From DATEVL01 sp964448245 (GTDB lineage Bacteria > Chloroflexota > Anaerolineae > Anaerolineales > E44-bin32): a stretch of DNA of 11,744 nucleotides. The notes beneath the pieces are model-generated. The model had not been told where the DNA came from. It searched no databases and saw only the letters and a program-made list of their open reading frames with translations. The position numbers and the translations under genes are program-made. Location of the stretch: the NCBI GenBank assembly GCA_964448245.1, contig CAYUWF010000075.1:1-11744 (forward strand). Direction: 5' to 3'. This document shows, piece by piece, positions 1 through 6,940 of this stretch (the first letter of the stretch is position 1; each line of letters begins with the position of its first letter).

Positions 1-110
1 TGGCGCAGTGGCAGGAGATGATCACCGACCCCGAGCAGAAGATCGCCCGGCCGCGTCAGATCTACACCGGGGCGGCAAGGCGCGACTACATCCCCCTCGC
101 CAAACGCTGA
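1..110 (+). CDS. C-terminal fragment of an unidentified protein
   Basis: The window opens inside a plus-strand reading frame (codons start at base 3) that ends with TGA at 108-110 and gives about 35 residues. They read AQWQEMITDPEQKIARPRQ followed by IYTGAARRDYIPLAKR. The mix of charged and hydrophobic residues and the basic end look like a natural C-terminus. The frame stops just before a palindromic intergenic repeat, and the next gene converges on it from the other strand. I do not recognise the family from so short a tail and assign no function. Confidence 0.5.
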   Translation, partial: AQWQEMITDPEQKIARPRQIYTGAARRDYIPLAKR

Positions 111-130
111 GGCACTTGCCTCAGGAAACC

Positions 131-181
131 GTAGGGCACGGCATCCCTCGCCCCGCTCGGGACGATGTGCCGTGCCCCTAC
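131..181. repeat. Palindromic intergenic repeat (GTAGGGcACGGCA type)
   Basis: The left arm GTAGGGCACGGCA (131-143) pairs with the right arm TGCCGTGCCCCTAC (168-181), with one unpaired C in the right arm. The centre contains a smaller CCC/GGG dyad. It fills the 97-base gap between two convergent genes, so a transcript from either strand would form a hairpin there. There is no U-tract on either side, so it is not a classic intrinsic terminator. The GGGGC..CCCCTAC ends recall small palindromic repeats scattered through many bacterial genomes, and a related element lies at 9546-9632. Confidence 0.6.
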
Positions 182-207
182 CCTCTCGACCCCTGCGAAA
201 GAAACGT

Positions 208-1113
208 CTAGGCCGCTGTGTGCGGGGCGCGGATCCAGGCCCAATGGTCCCGCAACGCCCGCCGCGCCGAGTCAATGATTTCCGCCATCTGCTCCGAGGC
301 GGGGCGCTCGCTGGCGACGCCTCCGGCCGGCACGGGCGCCAGACTGAGCGAGATCGTTTGCTGGATCGAACGCGGTGACATCACCTGGCGGGCGATCTGG
401 TAGAACTCCGCCAGCGTCTGGCGCTCCGTCATCCCCCGCTTGAAGCGCGCCAGCGGATGCCCCAGCGCCCGGCCCGAGACCACGCCGCTGACCATCGCCA
501 TCACCCAGCGCAGGTGCGGCACGGTATCGAGCAGGATGCGCACGCTGGGCGACCAGTTCGCGATGGAAAGCTCGGCTTCCGAGAAGAAAGCCGGGTCCGG
601 CTCGACCTTCCCCCGCGGGAAGATTAACAGCGCCCCGCCGTCTTCTAGGTGATGGATCGACTCGCGCAGCGCGCCCATGCGGGCGTGCGTGCCGACCCGG
701 CTCACCAGGATCAGGTGACGCGCGACTTCGGGGAGGCTGCGCAGGAAGGGCAATCCACTAGCGACGATCTTCAGGTCATTTCTCCCCAGTCCGGCCGCCA
801 GGGCCAGGCAGTCCACGCCTCCGGGGTGATTGCTCGTCACCAGGAGCGGCCCGGTGGGGGGGACCTCCGATGACGTGCGCAGGCGCAGTTCCACCCGGTG
901 CGACTCGAGCGCCCAGCGCGCCGCCTCCGGGAAGCTCCCCGTGGCCACGTAGCGATCGAACAGAACGCCCAGGCTGGCGAAGCGCCGGGCCGGCGCGTTG
1001 AACAGAGGGCGGATCAGCGCCCGCGAAAGACGGCCCGGCGGCAAGCCAAGGGCCTGGATGAACTCATCCAGCAGGATCTGCGCCAGGGAGTCGGATTCGG
1101 GCTGTTCACTCAT
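208..1113 (-). CDS. PlsC-like phospholipid/glycerolipid acyltransferase
   Basis: The 301-residue protein has the acyltransferase hallmark H(X)4D as SNHPGGVD (His96, Asp101). About 65 residues later comes FPRGKVEPD (165-173), in the place of the family's FPEG block that binds the phosphate of the acyl acceptor. These motifs identify the 1-acyl-glycerol-3-phosphate acyltransferase superfamily, which transfers acyl groups from acyl-ACP, acyl-CoA or acyl-phosphate at the inner membrane face. Two departures stand out. FPEG is changed to FPRG, and there is no clear N-terminal transmembrane anchor, only an amphipathic start. The acyl acceptor may therefore not be lysophosphatidate. ATG at 1113 is the first start; an AAGGA lies rather far (11 nt) upstream. 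It lies 86 bases downstream of the cytochrome gene on the same strand and may be co-transcribed. The superfamily call is strong and the substrate is unknown. Confidence 0.82.
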   Translation of the reverse strand: MSEQPESDSLAQILLDEFIQALGLPPGRLSRALIRPLFNAPARRFASLGVLFDRYVATGSFPEAARWALESHRVELRLRTSSEVPPTGPLLVTSNHPGGVDCLALAAGLGRNDLKIVASGLPFLRSLPEVARHLILVSRVGTHARMGALRESIHHLEDGGALLIFPRGKVEPDPAFFSEAELSIANWSPSVRILLDTVPHLRWVMAMVSGVVSGRALGHPLARFKRGMTERQTLAEFYQIARQVMSPRSIQQTISLSLAPVPAGGVASERPASEQMAEIIDSARRALRDHWAWIRAPHTAA

Positions 1114-1199
1114 GACCGGGAACGTCCTTCGTTGCCGTCCTATCCTACCCGGGAAAGCCCCGGCGCGGGAGGTGACGAACGGACCACCTGCCGGGCATT

Positions 1200-2927
1200 C
1201 TACTCTCCCACCTGGGCCTCGGCCCGGGCCACGACCACGGGCTCGTTCGGCACGGCCGCCGCATACCGGAGGAAATCCTCGACCTCGGCGCCGTCGACAC
1301 CGCGCAGGTTCTCCAGCCAGCGGTAGCCGACCGGCTGGAAGAGCACCTCCACCTCCACGGTATACGGGGTTCGGCGCGTCCCACTCAGCGGGACATCCAG
1401 CAGCAGCCGATCACCGCCCCCGATGAAGTCGGGGTCGTCTCGCGCCTCGCCGCGCACGGCGATATCGTCGTAGGGCGCGCTCTTCTGGAACCCGTCCGCC
1501 AGCAGCCGGTTGTCCTTGAGGTAGCCGGCGGCGCGCAGCAGCGACGTCGTGACGGCGCCTTCCGAGTCGCGCAGGATGGCCTCGTAGATCTGCACCTGGT
1601 TCGGGCTGACGATGGCCCGGTAGTGGGGTTCGAAGTGGGTCGGATCGGCGTCGTTGTCGTTCTCGGCGATCGAGCCGTCGGGCAGCGCCGCGCCCGATTC
1701 GAAGACGAGCTGGCCGTCGGCGTCGCGCACGGTGATGTGCAGCCAGGCGCGCCGTGACGGAAAAGCCGTCGGGAACTTATGGCCGGCCAGGTTTTCGACT
1801 ACCACCTGGCCCGACAGTCGGGCGCCGACCAGCTCCAGGTCCTCCAGGCTGACCTCGGCTGCCTCCGTCCCCAAGAAATCCAGGCTGGTGTCGATGCTTT
1901 CCTGGAAATGCTGTGCGGAGGCGGTGGCGCCCAGCTCCCCGCCGAACGTCTGAAGCATCTTCAGGATGTACGGGTTGGCTCCGGCGAAGATGTGACGGGC
2001 GAACGGGCTGCGCGGGTTGGTGCTCGACGAGGCGATGTTCACCCCGCCCTGCGCTTCCGGCATGTGGCAATCGGCGCAGGTGGCGGTGCGCCGATAGCTG
2101 CTGTAGAACCACTCGAGATAAGGGACCTGCATCGCGAACTCGCCGGCGACGGCCCCGTTGGCGTCGAGGTACGGCGTATAAAGCGTGTGGCACGTGGCGC
2201 ACACCTCCGACGTGGCGATGTGCTGCGAGGCGACCGGGACATATCCCGAGCCGGCCACCATGATCTCCGCCTGTCCTTCCTCGACCGAATACGGCCCGAA
2301 GGCCAGGCGTTCGCCCTCGGGGAGCTCCTGGTCGATGACGTAGCCGCCGTTGTAGCTCGTCCGAAGTCCCAAACCGTCTTCGCGGATCTGATGGCAGACG
2401 CTGCACGAGACCCCATCCATGGCCCAGACGTGCAGGTCATTGGCCGGATCGGAGAATCCGCCGTCGAGGATGGCCGTGCTCGACTGGCGGGCGCCGGCCG
2501 TGAAGTGCGCCATCGGCATGTGGCAGCGGGCGCACAGCTCCTCGATCATCTCACGCTGCTCGGGATGGGCCTCGACCTCGGCCCGCAGCGTGGCCTGCCA
2601 ATACGGGTCGCGGGCGGCGTTGGCCATCATCGTGCCGCGCCATTCGGACCCGATCGAGACGTCGGCGCCGCCATCGTCGGTGAGGTTCTCATGGCACACG
2701 GCGCACGCCCCGGAGGCGGCGAAGTACAACCCGCGGTCCGTCGGCAGCGGCTGTCCGGTGTTGGCCGTCTCGGAGGCTGCCGCCGTCGGGGTATGGGCCG
2801 GGGTGGCCGTCGGCGGAGGCGTGCGCGTCGGCCGGGCCGGACCCTCGGTGGAGGTCGGGGACGGGCCGGCAGTCGTGCACCCGGCCGCCAGCAGCAGGAA
2901 AACGATCGTCAGCGCGCGTCGAGGCAT
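1200..2927 (-). CDS. Pentaheme c-type cytochrome lipoprotein
   Basis: The 575-residue protein starts MPRRALTIVFLLLAAGC, a short signal peptide with a LAAGC lipobox (Cys17). A Thr/Pro-rich linker follows (about 20-58). Export and lipid anchoring outside the cytoplasmic membrane are therefore expected. Five CXXCH heme c sites are visible at Cys75 (CAVCH), Cys132 (CARCH), Cys175 (CSVCH), Cys243 (CATCH) and Cys284 (CADCH). Extra histidines such as His236 could be distal ligands. From about 360 the protein becomes beta-rich and includes the block NLAGHKFPTAFPSRRAW (379-395), a pattern I associate with multiheme cytochromes of the c554/multiheme family. It should carry electrons in the periplasm or at the cell surface; its partners are unknown. 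I prefer ATG 2927 over longer in-frame starts because those extensions lie inside the upstream aminopeptidase gene and lack a signal. It begins 16 bases after that gene's stop with no evident Shine-Dalgarno, which suggests translational coupling. Confidence 0.88.
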   Translation of the reverse strand: MPRRALTIVFLLLAAGCTTAGPSPTSTEGPARPTRTPPPTATPAHTPTAAASETANTGQPLPTDRGLYFAASGACAVCHENLTDDGGADVSIGSEWRGTMMANAARDPYWQATLRAEVEAHPEQREMIEELCARCHMPMAHFTAGARQSSTAILDGGFSDPANDLHVWAMDGVSCSVCHQIREDGLGLRTSYNGGYVIDQELPEGERLAFGPYSVEEGQAEIMVAGSGYVPVASQHIATSEVCATCHTLYTPYLDANGAVAGEFAMQVPYLEWFYSSYRRTATCADCHMPEAQGGVNIASSSTNPRSPFARHIFAGANPYILKMLQTFGGELGATASAQHFQESIDTSLDFLGTEAAEVSLEDLELVGARLSGQVVVENLAGHKFPTAFPSRRAWLHITVRDADGQLVFESGAALPDGSIAENDNDADPTHFEPHYRAIVSPNQVQIYEAILRDSEGAVTTSLLRAAGYLKDNRLLADGFQKSAPYDDIAVRGEARDDPDFIGGGDRLLLDVPLSGTRRTPYTVEVEVLFQPVGYRWLENLRGVDGAEVEDFLRYAAAVPNEPVVVARAEAQVGE

Positions 2928-2943
2928 GGGAGAAAGGTGCAGG

Positions 2944-4068
2944 TCAGATGCGGAATTCGCCGTTCTGGTAGACCAGCTCGCCGTCGACGCGGATCTCGGA
3001 GTCGCGGCGCATTTCGACAAGCATGTCCCAGTGGATGGCCGAAAGATTGTGGGAGCCGGTATCCGGGTAGCCGGCCCCCAACGCCAGGTGGATTGTCCCA
3101 CCGATCTTCTCGTCGAGCAGGATGTTGCGCGTCAGTTGTTGCATGGCGGCGTTGGTCCCGATGCCGAACTCCCCCAGGTAGCGCGCCCCTTCATCGGTGC
3201 GCAGCATCGACTCGAGGAAGTCCTGGTTCTTGCTGGCCTTCCAGGTCTGCACCTGCCCTTCTTTGAAGGTGAGCTCCACGCCCTCGACCTCCCGCCCCTT
3301 GTAGACGAGCGGGAAGGCGAAACGCGCCCAGCCTTCCACCGAGGGCTCGACCGGCCCGGTGTAGATCTCGCCGTCCGGCATGTTGTGCGTGCCGCAGGAG
3401 CTGATGAAGTGCCGGTCGCGGATCGAGAGGCGCAGATCGCAATCCGGGCCGCGGATCTCCACCCGGTCGTGCCCGTCGAGCGCCTCCGCCCAACGCGCCT
3501 GCTTCTTCTCCACCGCCTGCCAATAGGCGACGGGGTCGTCCTCGCCTTGGACATGGCATGCGCCGAAAACATAGTCCTCGAATTCGGACAGGCTCATCTC
3601 GGCATCATGGGCATGGCCGATGGTGGGGAAGATCGTCGTGACCCAACGGAACTCGCCGCGTGCGCCCCGGTCCATTTGGGTCCGCAGCAGCGACTGGACG
3701 GCGCGCTGGCGGCGGGCCATGCGGGCGGTGTCGGCCCGCATCAACAGCCGAGTGTTGGACGACGAGTAGATGCGAAGGCGCGACTCAAACTCGCGGTAGG
3801 CCGTTTCGAAGAACGTCGGAGGGTAGTCGAGCTGATCGTCGGAGGCCAGGCGCAGGAAGCTGTCGTCGAAGCCGCTATAGGTTTCCTGGCCGGCCAGGCT
3901 GAGCGCCAGGTGCGGATGCGCCCCCGCCTGCAGGGCGCGCTCGAACAGGGCGCGCACCAGAGGCTCGGCGGCGGTCTCGGCCTCGATCAACACCCGGTCC
4001 CCGGGGCGCAGCGCCGTGGAATACTGGACCAGGAGGGACGCCAGGCGTTCTGTTCGTGGATCGCTCAT
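2944..4068 (-). CDS. M29-family aminopeptidase (AmpS/aminopeptidase T type)
   Basis: The 374-residue protein is a cytoplasmic metallo-aminopeptidase of MEROPS family M29, which removes N-terminal residues from peptides using two divalent metals. The diagnostic C-terminal half is present. NMPDGEIYTGPVE holds Glu234, and YLGEFGIGTN holds Glu300. TIHLALGAGYP holds His327 and Tyr334, and SAIHWDM holds His346 and Asp348. By analogy with AmpS/AmpT these are the metal ligands and the catalytic tyrosine; the Glu-Glu spacing of 66 and the H-x-D pair match what I recall of that family. Length is close to the family norm of roughly 370-410. There is no signal peptide. ATG 4068 lies 31 bases after the preceding gene's stop and has no good Shine-Dalgarno. 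Why it sits between an ABM-like protein and a cytochrome is not evident from the sequence. Confidence 0.92.
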   Translation of the reverse strand: MSDPRTERLASLLVQYSTALRPGDRVLIEAETAAEPLVRALFERALQAGAHPHLALSLAGQETYSGFDDSFLRLASDDQLDYPPTFFETAYREFESRLRIYSSSNTRLLMRADTARMARRQRAVQSLLRTQMDRGARGEFRWVTTIFPTIGHAHDAEMSLSEFEDYVFGACHVQGEDDPVAYWQAVEKKQARWAEALDGHDRVEIRGPDCDLRLSIRDRHFISSCGTHNMPDGEIYTGPVEPSVEGWARFAFPLVYKGREVEGVELTFKEGQVQTWKASKNQDFLESMLRTDEGARYLGEFGIGTNAAMQQLTRNILLDEKIGGTIHLALGAGYPDTGSHNLSAIHWDMLVEMRRDSEIRVDGELVYQNGEFRI

Positions 4069-4099
4069 GGCGATGGGCTTGTGATTGAATCTCCCAGCC

Positions 4100-4741
4100 T
4101 CAGGCGCCTTCCCCGGGGCCGGCGACGGTGAAGAACGTGTGCGAGCCGTGGGAGACGCACGTCGTCAGGCGGCGGAACCAGACCTGAAACTGCGCGTCGA
4201 GGAACATCGTCCGCCGATGGTCGTCCCAATCCCTGAGGTCGCGCGTCTCGATCTCGATGATGACGTTGAACATCTTCCCGCTCAGATCGCTCAGCAGCCG
4301 CGGGCGGTGCCCCACCCCCTGGTCGACGAGCAGCGCACCGTAGGTGCGCACCAGGTCGAGCGCCTCCGCTGCGCGCCATTCCAGCGCCCGGAAGCAGCTC
4401 CGCACGACCACCGCCCCGCGGCCGGACCACCCGCCGTTGGCCTGCTCCACCCGCAGGAACTCGCGCTGCCCGTCCTCGGCGAACTGCTTGAACATGCGGA
4501 ACCACTCCTGGTAGGCCGGGTCCTTCTGCACCGTGGTCAATCCATCCTGCCAGACTTCGACCGACTCGACATGGCGCGCCACGACCAGGGAGAACATCTC
4601 CCCCGAGAGGTCGGTGAGCACTTCAAACTCGTCTCGGCGCTTCGGCCAGGCGGCGACTTCACGCGGCAGCCGCGACCAGTACTCGACGGCCTGGTCGATC
4701 CGGCCGAATTTGACCTGGTACGACTCACGGATCTGGATCAT
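4100..4741 (-). CDS. Tandem ABM/NIPSNAP-like dimeric alpha-beta barrel protein
   Basis: The 213-residue protein is built from two copies of one domain. The first copy (about 1-90) has the block LTDLSGEMFSLVV (42-54) and then YQEWFRMF (77-84). The second (about 105-213) has LSDLSGKMFNVII (150-162) and then FQVWFRRL (185-192). This layout, roughly 100 residues with a strand-helix-strand and a W-F helix, resembles the antibiotic-biosynthesis-monooxygenase/NIPSNAP class of ferredoxin-like folds, which normally pair as dimers. A fused pair would make a single-chain barrel. The family includes heme-degrading and quinone-modifying enzymes and many proteins of unknown role; I see no residues that prove a reaction. 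The start is set by a strong AGGAGG (4747-4752) five bases before ATG 4741; longer in-frame starts would include the promoter region. It is the first gene of the minus-strand run toward 208. Confidence 0.72.
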   Translation of the reverse strand: MIQIRESYQVKFGRIDQAVEYWSRLPREVAAWPKRRDEFEVLTDLSGEMFSLVVARHVESVEVWQDGLTTVQKDPAYQEWFRMFKQFAEDGQREFLRVEQANGGWSGRGAVVVRSCFRALEWRAAEALDLVRTYGALLVDQGVGHRPRLLSDLSGKMFNVIIEIETRDLRDWDDHRRTMFLDAQFQVWFRRLTTCVSHGSHTFFTVAGPGEGA

Positions 4742-4746
4742 GCGAA

Positions 4747-4772
4747 CCTCCTGCGCCATCAGGCGGATTATA
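4747..4772 (-). promoter_or_regulatory. Ribosome binding site and candidate -10 box for the ABM-like gene
   Basis: On the minus strand, AGGAGG (4747-4752) sits five bases from ATG 4741 and fixes the start. A perfect TATAAT lies at 4767-4772, which would give a leader of about 20 bases. No good -35 is found 16-18 bases upstream, so the promoter is only a candidate while the ribosome site is secure. Confidence 0.5.
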
Positions 4773-4796
4773 GGCCATGGCTTTGGGACTCGCGGA

Positions 4797-4863
4797 CCCC
4801 CACCCCTTCCCCTCCCCCTGAAGGGACACACCCCCTAAAGCCCTGGCGGTTCCCAGGGGGAGG
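4797..4863. repeat. C-tract hairpin repeat, copy A
   Basis: The left end is C5-A-C4-TT-C4-T-C5 (4797-4818). Its end CCTCCCCCTG (4811-4820) pairs perfectly with CAGGGGGAGG (4854-4863) over 10 bp. The minus strand reads G5-A-G4-AA-G4-T-G5, which fits the G-quadruplex pattern of four runs with short loops. The 22-base left motif recurs exactly at 11504-11525 and with one change at 4985-5006, so this is a dispersed repeat rather than chance. Confidence 0.75.
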
Positions 4864-4931
4864 CGAGAGGCACACCAACGCAAGCAAATCCAATGGCGCA
4901 TAGGGGGCAAGAGGCTTGGAGGCAAGGGGGC

Positions 4932-4947
4932 GAGAGGGCGCCCTCTC
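4932..4947. repeat. Perfect 16-bp palindrome
   Basis: GAGAGGGCGCCCTCTC is its own reverse complement. Having no loop, it suits a dimeric DNA-binding protein better than an RNA hairpin. It lies about 190 bases upstream of the ABM-like gene and about 110 bases past the YbaK stop, so it could also simply be part of the surrounding repeats. Confidence 0.4.
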
Positions 4948-4984
4948 ATGGAACCGCTGTCAACCCGCCATGCCTATGTGTCAA

Positions 4985-5067
4985 CCCCCACCCCATCCCC
5001 TCCCCCTGCATGCGCGACGGTTGGCTTCTCTGCGATTCCTGTAGGGGGAGGGGGTCAAGGGGTGGGG
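4985..5067. repeat. C-tract hairpin repeat, copy B, overlapping the ybaK stop
   Basis: The left arm C5-A-C4-AT-C4-T-C5-TGCA (4985-5010) pairs with the right arm TGTAGGGGG..GGGGTCAAGGGGTGGGG (about 5040-5067), with a two- to three-base interruption and a loop of about 30 bases. On the plus strand 5044-5067 reads G5-A-G5-TCAA-G4-T-G4, a textbook G-quadruplex pattern. The TCA inside it is the TGA stop of the minus-strand YbaK gene. It could serve as a 3' hairpin for that transcript, although it has no U-tract. Confidence 0.75.
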
Positions 5068-5582
5068 TGAAATGGTCGAGCGTCGTCACGCTCGCCCTCC
5101 GCCCGCGCCGCGTCGATCCAACGTGCGCCCGTCACGGCGATGAAATCGGCCACGCGCAGGCGCACATTCCGCCCGCGCTGTCCGGCGCTGACGACGATCG
5201 TCTCCAGGCGTTCGGCGCGCCCATCGAGGAAGACGAGCCAGCCCTTGTGCGTCAGGGCCAGGGCGGAGATGCCCCCCACCTTGAGGCCAGTCCATTGCTC
5301 GGCCTGCACGTGCGAGGCCATTTCGAGTCGCTTGGCGCCCATTCCCTGCGCCGCCCGTATGAGGTCGAGGGTGGCGTCGGCCGGCTCCAGGATCAGCGCC
5401 GGCCGCGTCCCAGGTCCCGGTGCCAGAACGACCAGAGTCTTATAGACCTCGCTCGGCAGCAGGCGGGCAAATTCGGCCACGGCGCGCGCGTTGTGGATCT
5501 CTACAGGGAAAACGACTTCTTCATAGGAGATGCCGTGCCGGTCTAGCAGCCGAAGGGCCTGGGTTTTGCCCCCGCCCGTCAT
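5055..5582 (-). CDS. ybaK: YbaK/EbsC-type aminoacyl-tRNA deacylase
   Basis: The 175-residue protein belongs to the YbaK/ProX editing family, which hydrolyses mischarged tRNA such as Cys-tRNA(Pro) in the cytoplasm. Visible family marks are a short N-terminal helix before the strand YEEVVFP (20-26), then EVYKTLVVL (45-53) with the conserved Lys48. GLKVGGISAL (99-108) stands for the usual GGISPLG, and SAGQRGRNVRL (132-142) for the conserved SAGxRG strand. Length fits the family (about 155-175). ATG 5582 shares ATGA with the stop of the FAD oxidoreductase gene (5579-5582), which decides the start and indicates coupled translation. The tail after about residue 160 is charged and non-conserved, and its last four residues (HPTP) and stop are encoded by an arm of a dispersed repeat. 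The exact tRNA substrate cannot be read from the sequence. Confidence 0.87.
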   Translation of the reverse strand: MTGGGKTQALRLLDRHGISYEEVVFPVEIHNARAVAEFARLLPSEVYKTLVVLAPGPGTRPALILEPADATLDLIRAAQGMGAKRLEMASHVQAEQWTGLKVGGISALALTHKGWLVFLDGRAERLETIVVSAGQRGRNVRLRVADFIAVTGARWIDAARAEGERDDARPFHPTP

Positions 5583-6940
5583 GCCGGGGCGGCCGCCAGC
5601 ATCTCGCCGACCGCCCGCCGCGCCACCTCGACGGCGAAGTTCGTGCCGCGGTCCCACGGGTAGACCTGGCTCATGCTGGCGAACCACAGTCCGGCCACCG
5701 GGGTCCGCAGGGGCGGGATCGACCGCGAGTGATTCAGCGGCGGAATGGGCTGCGCGTAGGTCGTGCGAGAGAGCCAGGCCTGCCGCACCCAGGACGGCTC
5801 GAATCTCGGATTGAATCGCTTGAGCGAAGGCAGGAACCGGTCCAACAACTGCTCTTGCGTCAGCGAGAAGTACTCGTGGTCGGGGTCCAGATAGTCGCCC
5901 AGATAGACAATGTGATCACCGCCGAAGTGCTCCGGCGGGATGAAGTTCGTGTGCTCGACGAGCGCCAGGAACGGGAAACCGGCCGCCTTGGGCAGGTTGT
6001 GCCAGTAGATGCCTTGCTCGGAGAGTCGATGGCGCAGGGCCAGCACCAGGACGACGGCGCCCATGGCCCGCAGCGAGCGCAGGCCCTCCAGGTAGGTTGC
6101 CGGGAGCGACGGAGTCAGTTTCGCCAGGAGGGCCGGCGAGGTCGTCACCAGGCATTGATCGAAGGCTTCGGCGGCGTCGCGCGTGACGAGCCGCAGCCCT
6201 TCCTGTGCCGGCTCGATTCGCTCGAGGGGAGTCCGCAGGCGAATCTCGGCGCCGCCCCGGCGGACTTCCTCGGCCAGCGCGTCCATGAAGGCCTGGAAGC
6301 CCCCGACGAAGGTCCCCAGGCGCGGCGTACGCGCTTTCACCCGCGCCCAGAACCAGGCCATGTTGACTTCTTTGTAGTGAGGTCCGAACTTGCCCTCCAG
6401 CAGCGGCTGCCAGAGCAGACGATAGGTGCGCGGCCCCATCCAGCGCTCGAGCCACGCGTCGGCCGTCGTCCGCTCGAAGCCCTGCCAGCGCGGCGCCAGG
6501 AGCAGATAGAGCGCCGCCGCGCCATAGCGCGCTTTGTCGAATAGGCCGAGCGGCGGAAAACGCAGCAGGTGGACGCCGCGGGCCAGCGTCCCCGCGCCGG
6601 GGAGTTTGTCGAGCCAGGGCCAGCGGGGGATGGCGTCAGAGAGAGGCGCATCGAGCCGGTAGAACTTTCCCTCATGATAGACGGCGGTCGACGGCCATGG
6701 GAAACGTACCCGGTCGCGCCAGCCGAGCTCGTCAATCAGCCCCAAGATCGCCCGGTCACTGGCGAACCAGTGGTGGTAGTAGCGCTCGACGGACCATTCC
6801 CAGCGAGGATCGCGGAATCCGGCCGCCAGCCCACCGACGTGGTCGTCGGCCTCGAAGACGGTCACCTGGTGGCCGTGGCGCGCCAGGTCGTAGGCGGCCG
6901 CCAGCCCGCCGGCGCCGGCGCCGACGATGGCGACTTTCAT
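5579..6940 (-). CDS. FAD-dependent oxidoreductase (HemY/amine oxidase-like, COG1232 type)
   Basis: The 453-residue protein opens with the Rossmann dinucleotide-binding motif MKVAIVGAGAGGLAAAYDL (GxGxxG at 7-12). It continues to an acidic residue at the end of the second strand in VTVFEADDHVGG, the standard FAD-binding start of the protoporphyrinogen oxidase/phytoene desaturase/amine oxidase superfamily. The C-terminal FAD block is seen as GLWFASMSQVYPWDRGTNFA, followed by a helix. No signal peptide or transmembrane segment is evident. Close relatives, as I recall them, often sit beside polysaccharide or lipid genes and have no assigned substrate. The start ATG 6940 shares ATGA with the upstream flippase-like gene; long upstream in-frame extensions lie within that gene and are shadows. 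The downstream end overlaps ybaK by four bases. Heme or carotenoid oxidation is possible but there is no pathway context for it. Confidence 0.85.
   Translation of the reverse strand: MKVAIVGAGAGGLAAAYDLARHGHQVTVFEADDHVGGLAAGFRDPRWEWSVERYYHHWFASDRAILGLIDELGWRDRVRFPWPSTAVYHEGKFYRLDAPLSDAIPRWPWLDKLPGAGTLARGVHLLRFPPLGLFDKARYGAAALYLLLAPRWQGFERTTADAWLERWMGPRTYRLLWQPLLEGKFGPHYKEVNMAWFWARVKARTPRLGTFVGGFQAFMDALAEEVRRGGAEIRLRTPLERIEPAQEGLRLVTRDAAEAFDQCLVTTSPALLAKLTPSLPATYLEGLRSLRAMGAVVLVLALRHRLSEQGIYWHNLPKAAGFPFLALVEHTNFIPPEHFGGDHIVYLGDYLDPDHEYFSLTQEQLLDRFLPSLKRFNPRFEPSWVRQAWLSRTTYAQPIPPLNHSRSIPPLRTPVAGLWFASMSQVYPWDRGTNFAVEVARRAVGEMLAAAPA

Larger units (their letters stand above)
4753..5054. other. Gene-free, repeat-filled stretch between two minus-strand runs
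   Basis: This roughly 300-base stretch separates the YbaK gene from the ABM-like gene. It holds two hairpin repeats with C4/C5 tracts (4797-4863 and 4985-5067), a 16-bp palindrome (4932-4947) and a candidate -10 box. Reading frames crossing it on either strand are low-complexity and carry no recognisable domain, so I call no gene here. Confidence 0.6.

Noticed and set aside
1146..1170. CCGGG/CCCGG hairpin between the cytochrome and acyltransferase genes
   Set aside because: Only a 5-bp stem without a U-tract; expected often in such GC-rich sequence.
2928..3101. A 58-residue extension of the cytochrome
   Set aside because: It lies inside the aminopeptidase gene and would bury the signal peptide and lipobox.
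1779..4131. Long plus-strand open frames (495 and 570 codons) opposite the cytochrome and aminopeptidase genes
   Set aside because: They lie antisense to genes with clear heme and metal motifs, are rich in Arg/Gly/Ala/Pro, show no domain, and are expected by chance in GC-rich DNA.
4797..5067. CRISPR or tandem-repeat array
   Set aside because: The repeats are inverted pairs of unequal spacing, without regular spacers or an adjacent cas gene.
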